DNA from: JAWLBR01 sp041687495
GTDB taxonomy: Bacteria > Bacillota > Limnochordia > DTU087 > JAAYGB01
Assembly (NCBI GenBank): GCA_041687495.1
Contig: JAWLBR010000108.1
Span: 1-8,997 of the forward strand
Reading direction: 5' to 3'
Length of the DNA stretch: 8,997 nt
A model generated the notes under the pieces. The model was not told where the DNA came from. It worked only from the letters and a program-made list of their open reading frames with translations, and searched no databases. How positions within the stretch are numbered: position 1 is the stretch's first letter; each line of letters starts with the position of its first letter. The translations under genes were made by a program, and so were the position numbers. Below are positions 6,354 to 8,997 of this stretch, in pieces.

Positions 6354-6530
6354 ATGCCAAATCGGGATCAACTGATGGCCGTCGGCCAAAGCTGCTCGGA
6401 GTACGATCCGGTTCAGACCACCGACATCGAGGTAGCTTGTGACACCTGCAAACACTGGAAGGGCGGAGAGGAAGAAATGTGTGAGCTTGACATCTACCTC
6501 GAGCAGCTCCTGAACTTGGATCAGACCTAG
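6354..6530 (+). CDS. Small cysteine-rich protein of unknown function
   Basis: A 58-residue acidic protein, the only well-supported plus-strand gene here. The start is ATG at 6354, preceded by GGGAGGGG at ideal spacing; an upstream in-frame ATG at 6309 has no SD. Residues 29-43 read CDTCKHWKGGEEEMC, so C29, C32 and C43, possibly with C14 or H34, could bind zinc or an iron-sulfur cluster. The tail ELDIYLEQLLNL is acidic and amphipathic. There is no signal peptide or membrane span. I recognise no named family. The arrangement C-x2-C-x-H-W followed by a third cysteine resembles short hypothetical proteins of Clostridia, but that is an impression, not a match. The gene diverges from the yqzL/pheST promoter and converges on the methyltransferase. 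No clear promoter is visible in 6228-6353. Confidence 0.8.
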   Translation: MPNRDQLMAVGQSCSEYDPVQTTDIEVACDTCKHWKGGEEEMCELDIYLEQLLNLDQT

Positions 6531-6583
6531 GGACAGCGCCCCCCGAACCTGTGGGGCAAGCCGTGCCCGTCAATCCAGACTTT

Positions 6584-6618
6584 CGCCCGGGGTCTTCTAC
6601 AGCTCCGGGCGCCTTTCT
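6584..6618 (+). terminator. GC-rich hairpin between convergent genes
   Basis: CGCCCGGGG (6584-6592) pairs with CTCCGGGCG (6603-6611) with one G-T wobble and a 10-base loop. On the plus strand CCTTTCT follows, a weak U-tract, so it may end the small cysteine-rich gene. Read on the minus strand it lies just after the methyltransferase stop but has no U-run. It may act mainly as a boundary between converging transcripts. Confidence 0.5.
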
Positions 6619-6626
6619 CACCGTGC

Positions 6627-7451
6627 TCACCGCCGCTGTTTGGCTGCTTCAAAGACAAGTATAGCCGCTGCTACAGCGGCATTCAGCGATTCGACTCCAT
6701 TCTGGAGCGGAATCCTGACAGAAATGGTAGCCTCGCTGGCGAGAATTTGATCCGGTCCTGTGGCTTCGTTGCCAATGACAATAGCGCAAGGGCCCGACAG
6801 AACAGGCTCATGGTACACCGTATCAGCTCCGGCATCTGCCACAACCAGAGGGCACCCCGCCAACTGCAGCTTGGTGACTAAGTCACTGGATACTATATCT
6901 CGAACGATGGGGACGCGAAACGCAGAACCCATCGTGGCTCGCAGGACTTTCCCACTGTAGGCATCGACAGTTCCCTTCGTAAGGACTACGGCCGTGCACC
7001 CGGCAGCCGCTGCCGTACGCACCATGGTTCCGAGGTTGCCGGGATCTCGGACCTGATCAGCAACCAGGAGAAACGGTCCTATGGTGGCCAGGACATCTTC
7101 AAGGGCAAAATTGGGAATCACCGCCACTGCCACAACCCCTTGAGGCGTCTGCGTGTCGCTGAGGCTCTTGAGTATCTCCTCTGTTACCAAGAAACACTCT
7201 GTCTGAGGGTGTTTGGTGTCGATGAGCGCCGCTAACTCTTCCCCAGTCTGCGTCTGCGCAAACTCGGCAGTAACAAACACCGTCTTCAGATGAGCACCGG
7301 CTAGGACAGAATCTTGCACGAGCCGAACTCCCTCTAGCAAGCACTGCCCTGACTTCTCCCTGCCCCTTCGGCGCAACAAGCCCTTGGCCGCCTTGATCCT
7401 CGGATTACTCTCGCTGGTAATACTTCTCATTGCTAAGTAATTGTCGACCAT
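6627..7451 (-). CDS. rlmP: SpoU/TrmH-family 23S rRNA 2'-O-ribose methyltransferase (YsgA/RlmP type)
   Basis: S-adenosylmethionine-dependent RNA ribose methyltransferase of the SPOUT superfamily, probably acting on 23S rRNA. B. subtilis YsgA (RlmP), encoded next to pheS, makes Gm2553; assignment to that orthologue is inferred from context. About 274 residues. The N-terminal substrate-binding domain (about 8-115) begins ITSESNPRIKAAKGLLRRRG and contains LLEGVRLV. The C-terminal SpoU domain has the three signature motifs: NLGTMVRTAAAAG near 139-151, VIGNEATG near 226-233, and RIPLQNGVESLNAAVA near 247-262. It forms the deep trefoil-knot cofactor site in this family. ATG 7451 was chosen because AAGGGG lies about 13 bases upstream, a weak match. 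ATG 7430 matches homologue N-termini but has no SD. The longer frame to 7574 is excluded if the promoter at 7524-7551 is real, because its start would lie upstream of transcription. Confidence 0.9.
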   Translation of the reverse strand: MVDNYLAMRSITSESNPRIKAAKGLLRRRGREKSGQCLLEGVRLVQDSVLAGAHLKTVFVTAEFAQTQTGEELAALIDTKHPQTECFLVTEEILKSLSDTQTPQGVVAVAVIPNFALEDVLATIGPFLLVADQVRDPGNLGTMVRTAAAAGCTAVVLTKGTVDAYSGKVLRATMGSAFRVPIVRDIVSSDLVTKLQLAGCPLVVADAGADTVYHEPVLSGPCAIVIGNEATGPDQILASEATISVRIPLQNGVESLNAAVAAAILVFEAAKQRR

Positions 7452-7482
7452 TTTCTGTCCAAAGCCCCTTTTATTTCCTCGT

Positions 7483-7522
7483 GCTCTCGGCTTCCAAGAA
7501 AGCCACCTAAGAGCTCGGCTTC
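7483..7522 (-). other. 5'-UTR hairpin and direct repeat before the methyltransferase gene
   Basis: GCTCT (7514-7510) pairs with AGAGC (7487-7483), and inside it GGCTT (7504-7500) pairs with AAGCC (7493-7489) around a 6-base loop, leaving a 5-base bulge on one side. GAAGCCGAG occurs twice, at 7522-7514 and 7494-7486, so alternative pairings are possible. It lies between the predicted start site and the ribosome-binding region. Confidence 0.35.
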
Positions 7523-7523
7523 T

Positions 7524-7551
7524 ATTATACCCGCTTTGGCCTCTGCGTCCC
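7524..7551 (-). promoter_or_regulatory. Probable promoter of the methyltransferase gene
   Basis: A perfect TATAAT lies at 7529-7524. The -35 region GGGACG at 7551-7546 (16-base spacer) matches the consensus only in GAC. It comes right after the rplT terminator, where a new promoter would be expected. Confidence 0.55.
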
Positions 7552-7577
7552 CAGGCATCTGTAGCAAAACGCATTAT

Positions 7578-7613
7578 GCCCTAAAAAGGGCAAATCCCAG
7601 GCTGAGCCCGGGA
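7578..7613 (-). terminator. Terminator of infC-rpmI-rplT
   Basis: TCCCGGGC (7613-7606) pairs with GCCTGGGA (7602-7595), including one G-T pair, around the loop TCA, and is followed by TTT. A second small hairpin GCCC-TTTTTA-GGGC (7591-7578) comes right behind and supplies a further T-run. This is a convincing intrinsic terminator 22 bases after the rplT stop. Confidence 0.8.
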
Positions 7614-7634
7614 CATCCCTACATACACAAGGCG

Positions 7635-7994
7635 CTACGCACCCAATTTTTCCTTGGCAACATCCACCAGATGCTTGAAAGCCTCGGCGTCACTAACAGC
7701 CAGCTCTGCCAGCATCTTGCGGTTGACCTCCACGCCAGCCTGCTTTAGTCCACTAATGAATCGGCTGTACGACAGACCGTTCATCCGGGTAGCAGCGTTG
7801 ATCCGGGCAATCCACAGCTTCCGGAAATCCCGCTTCTTAGTGCGGCGGTGGGTATAGGCATATTGCAGGGACTTCATTACCTGCTGGTTTGCCGGCCGGA
7901 AAATCTTGCTCTTGCGGCCAAAGTAGCCCTTTGCCAGCTTCAGTATCTTCTTATGGCGTCTTCTTGTTACAGTTCCGCCCTTCACTCTTGCCAT
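7635..7994 (-). CDS. rplT: 50S ribosomal protein L20
   Basis: Large-subunit assembly protein that binds 23S rRNA early and, in several bacteria, represses its own operon. The 119-residue product has standard length. The basic N-terminal extension reads ARVKGGTVTRRRHKKILKLA and is followed by the family signature region KGYFGRKSKIFRPANQQVMK and YTHRRTKKRDFRKLWIARIN (about 48-67). The C-terminal globular half includes GLSYSRFISGLKQAGVEVNR and ends KEKLGA. The start is ATG at 7994 with a GGGGG SD-like run about 10 bases upstream. It follows rpmI by 30 bases, the last gene of the canonical infC-rpmI-rplT operon, with a terminator just downstream. In B. subtilis L20 binds the infC leader and causes premature termination; whether the leader here does the same is not shown. 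Confidence 0.98.
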   Translation of the reverse strand: MARVKGGTVTRRRHKKILKLAKGYFGRKSKIFRPANQQVMKSLQYAYTHRRTKKRDFRKLWIARINAATRMNGLSYSRFISGLKQAGVEVNRKMLAELAVSDAEAFKHLVDVAKEKLGA

Positions 7995-8024
7995 TTTACT
8001 TCAACCCCCTGAACAGCCTGTAGT

Positions 8025-8225
8025 TTACCAGTAAGGCAGGGCCCGCTTCAGCCGCTTAGCCTCGCCTGCATGTACCAACTCTGCTTGCCGCAGCTGCCGT
8101 TTCCGCTTCGGCGACTTACTGCTGAGCAGATGGCTGCGAAATGAGCTAGGATTCTTCTTCAGTTTACCTGTTCCGGTGCGTTTCAGCCGCTTCGCTGCAC
8201 CCCGGTGAGTCTTCATCTTCGGCAT
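8025..8225 (-). CDS. rpmI: 50S ribosomal protein L35
   Basis: Small basic protein of the large ribosomal subunit. The 66 residues match the family length. PKMKTHRGAAKRLKRTGTGK at the N-terminus and a lysine/arginine-rich middle (SSKSPKRKRQLRQ) are diagnostic. The start is ATG at 8225, with AGGAGGT about 7 bases upstream. It lies 22 bases after infC and 30 bases before rplT, so translation and transcription are very likely coupled across the three genes. Confidence 0.98.
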   Translation of the reverse strand: MPKMKTHRGAAKRLKRTGTGKLKKNPSSFRSHLLSSKSPKRKRQLRQAELVHAGEAKRLKRALPYW

Positions 8226-8247
8226 GCAAATTACCTCCTATAGACAA

Positions 8248-8760
8248 CTAGTCCTGCTTCGGTGTCAGGATCATGATCATGTTGCGGCCTTCCAGTTTGG
8301 GCGCTCTCTCCATCGCAGCGATCTCTTTCACCATTCCAGCCATCTTTTCTAGCTGCTCTCTGGCCAGAGATGCGTGGACGATCTCTCTACCCCGGAAACG
8401 GACTGAGACTTTCACTTTATCGCCGTTCTTCAGGAACTTCTCGGCATTGCGTGCCTTGACCTGAAAATCGTGGTCATCAGTCTTGGGAGTCATCCGCACT
8501 TCCTTCACGGTGACGATCTTCTGCTTCTTTCGGGCTTCCTTTTCCTTCTTGGACTGTTCGTACTTGTACTTGCCAAAGTCCATGATCCGACATACAGGGG
8601 GCTTAGCCGTAGGCGCAACCTCGACTAAGTCCAGTTCCTTCTCTTGGGCCACTCGCATGGCATCGCGAGGGGTCATGATCCCCAGTTGTTCCCCGTCAGC
8701 TCCTATAACCCTCACTTCACGGGTTCGAATCTGATTGTTGACCCGCAAATCTCTACTGAT
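8248..8760 (-). CDS. infC: Translation initiation factor IF-3, probable ATC start
   Basis: IF-3 binds the 30S subunit, prevents premature 50S joining and checks start codon-initiator tRNA pairing. From ATC 8760 the product has 170 residues, beginning (M)SRDLRVNNQIRTREVRVIG, which matches Bacillota homologues. The N-terminal domain covers about 1-78 and holds the IF-3 signature CRIMDFGKYKYEQ; a lysine-rich linker follows, then the C-terminal domain about 85-170 (DDHDFQVKARNAEKFLKNGD, GREIVHASLAREQLEKM). The SD GGAGGTGA (8774-8767) is 6 bases from ATC. The next candidate, TTG at 8748, is 18 bases from the SD and would delete conserved SRDL residues. Non-AUG starts on infC are known (AUU in E. 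coli) and allow IF-3 to repress itself by rejecting its own start codon. First gene of infC-rpmI-rplT. Confidence 0.96.
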   Translation of the reverse strand: MSRDLRVNNQIRTREVRVIGADGEQLGIMTPRDAMRVAQEKELDLVEVAPTAKPPVCRIMDFGKYKYEQSKKEKEARKKQKIVTVKEVRMTPKTDDHDFQVKARNAEKFLKNGDKVKVSVRFRGREIVHASLAREQLEKMAGMVKEIAAMERAPKLEGRNMIMILTPKQD

Positions 8761-8766
8761 ACTGTA

Positions 8767-8780
8767 TCACCTCCGGGTGA
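8767..8780 (-). promoter_or_regulatory. Hairpin covering the infC ribosome-binding site
   Basis: TCACC (8780-8776) and GGTGA (8771-8767) pair around the tetraloop CGGA, so the SD core GGAGGTGA is partly in the loop and partly in the 3' arm. This could lower basal infC translation. A 5-bp hairpin in the leader can also be coincidental. Confidence 0.4.
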
Positions 8781-8804
8781 ATTCCCCTCCACGAACCGAA
8801 ACCC

Positions 8805-8838
8805 GAAGCTCCCAAGTACATACAACTATGGCAGCTTC
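8805..8838 (-). other. Long stem-loop in the infC leader
   Basis: GAAGCT (8838-8833) pairs with AGCTTC (8810-8805); beyond a G-G mismatch CCA pairs with TGG, and after a one-base bulge AGT pairs with ACT, leaving a 7-base loop. The 12 paired positions over 34 bases lie between the attenuator and the infC SD. It is a candidate protein-binding leader element, for example for L20, but no sequence match to a known site is claimed. Confidence 0.5.
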
Positions 8839-8879
8839 TTTCCGGGCCTGGAGCACTACATGAAGCACTGAACAAATGC

Positions 8880-8909
8880 AAAAAGGAGCGGGCAAATTCC
8901 ACCCGCTCC
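8880..8909 (-). terminator. Intrinsic terminator/attenuator upstream of infC
   Basis: GGAGCGGG (8909-8902) pairs perfectly with CCCGCTCC (8892-8885) around a 9-base loop and is followed by five T residues (8884-8880). It lies 120 bases before the infC start. It either ends an upstream gene outside the window or is the attenuator of an L20-type leader, as precedes infC in B. subtilis. The AGCTGT/ACAGCT hairpin just upstream (8944-8927) fits a structured leader but does not decide between the two. Confidence 0.8.
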
Positions 8910-8997
8910 AATACAGACTAAGCAAAGCTGTTTAACCACAGCTAAACAATCTGAGGCCTTAACCCTATTAGCAACCAAGGGCGCCATAAGGTGAGAA

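Noticed and set aside
6538..6557. Small hairpin GCCCC/GGGGC after the cysteine-rich gene
   Set aside because: Only five base pairs and no T-run on either strand; the hairpin at 6584-6611 is the better boundary structure.
6292..6630. 112-aa minus-strand frame
   Set aside because: Antisense to the small cysteine-rich gene and across the hairpin at 6584-6611; composition is low-complexity Arg/Pro/Ser and there is no SD.
7099..7344. 81-aa minus-strand frame inside the methyltransferase gene
   Set aside because: Same strand, different frame from a gene with all three SpoU motifs; no SD or family resemblance.
8856..8987. 43-codon minus-strand frame from ATG 8987 in the infC leader
   Set aside because: No SD, and it runs straight through the terminator at 8909-8880; most likely chance.

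Overview
The window looks like ordinary housekeeping chromosome from a Gram-positive bacterium of the Bacillota, probably a Clostridia-type lineage of moderate GC (roughly half by eye). The evidence is the gene order, which matches the conserved Bacillota string infC-rpmI-rplT, TrmH/SpoU methyltransferase, pheS-pheT, zapA, cvpA, polX, together with strong Shine-Dalgarno (SD) sequences, frequent TTG/GTG starts and a T-box riboswitch. I see no mobile elements, CRISPR arrays, tRNA or rRNA genes. Almost everything is on the minus strand and is described here from high to low coordinates.

8997-7578: translation operon. A structured leader with an intrinsic terminator/attenuator precedes infC (IF3, apparently starting at a rare ATC codon), then rpmI (L35), rplT (L20) and a terminator. 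7551-6627: a 23S rRNA 2'-O-methyltransferase of the SpoU family (YsgA/RlmP type) with its own promoter. 6530-6354: a small plus-strand gene for a cysteine-rich protein, convergent with the methyltransferase; a GC-rich hairpin lies between the two.

6227-4443: a composite leader and operon. A strong sigma-A promoter with operator-like repeats starts a transcript that opens with a 5'-terminal hairpin. It then carries a possible 17-codon upstream ORF, a 33-aa YqzL-like gene, a weak hairpin and a tRNA-Phe T-box riboswitch (specifier UUC, box sequence, antiterminator/terminator pair). The T-box controls pheS (TTG start) and pheT, both subunits of phenylalanyl-tRNA synthetase, and two hairpins end the unit. 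1880-1: zapA (GTG), cvpA (GTG) and the N-terminal 320 codons of polX (TTG), which runs off the left edge before its PHP domain.

The genes join three functions: translation initiation and ribosome assembly, phenylalanine charging under tRNA feedback, and cell division/DNA repair. No new large system is present. The least ordinary parts are the small genes and RNA/DNA regulatory structures between 5600 and 6530, and the infC leader with its ATC start.
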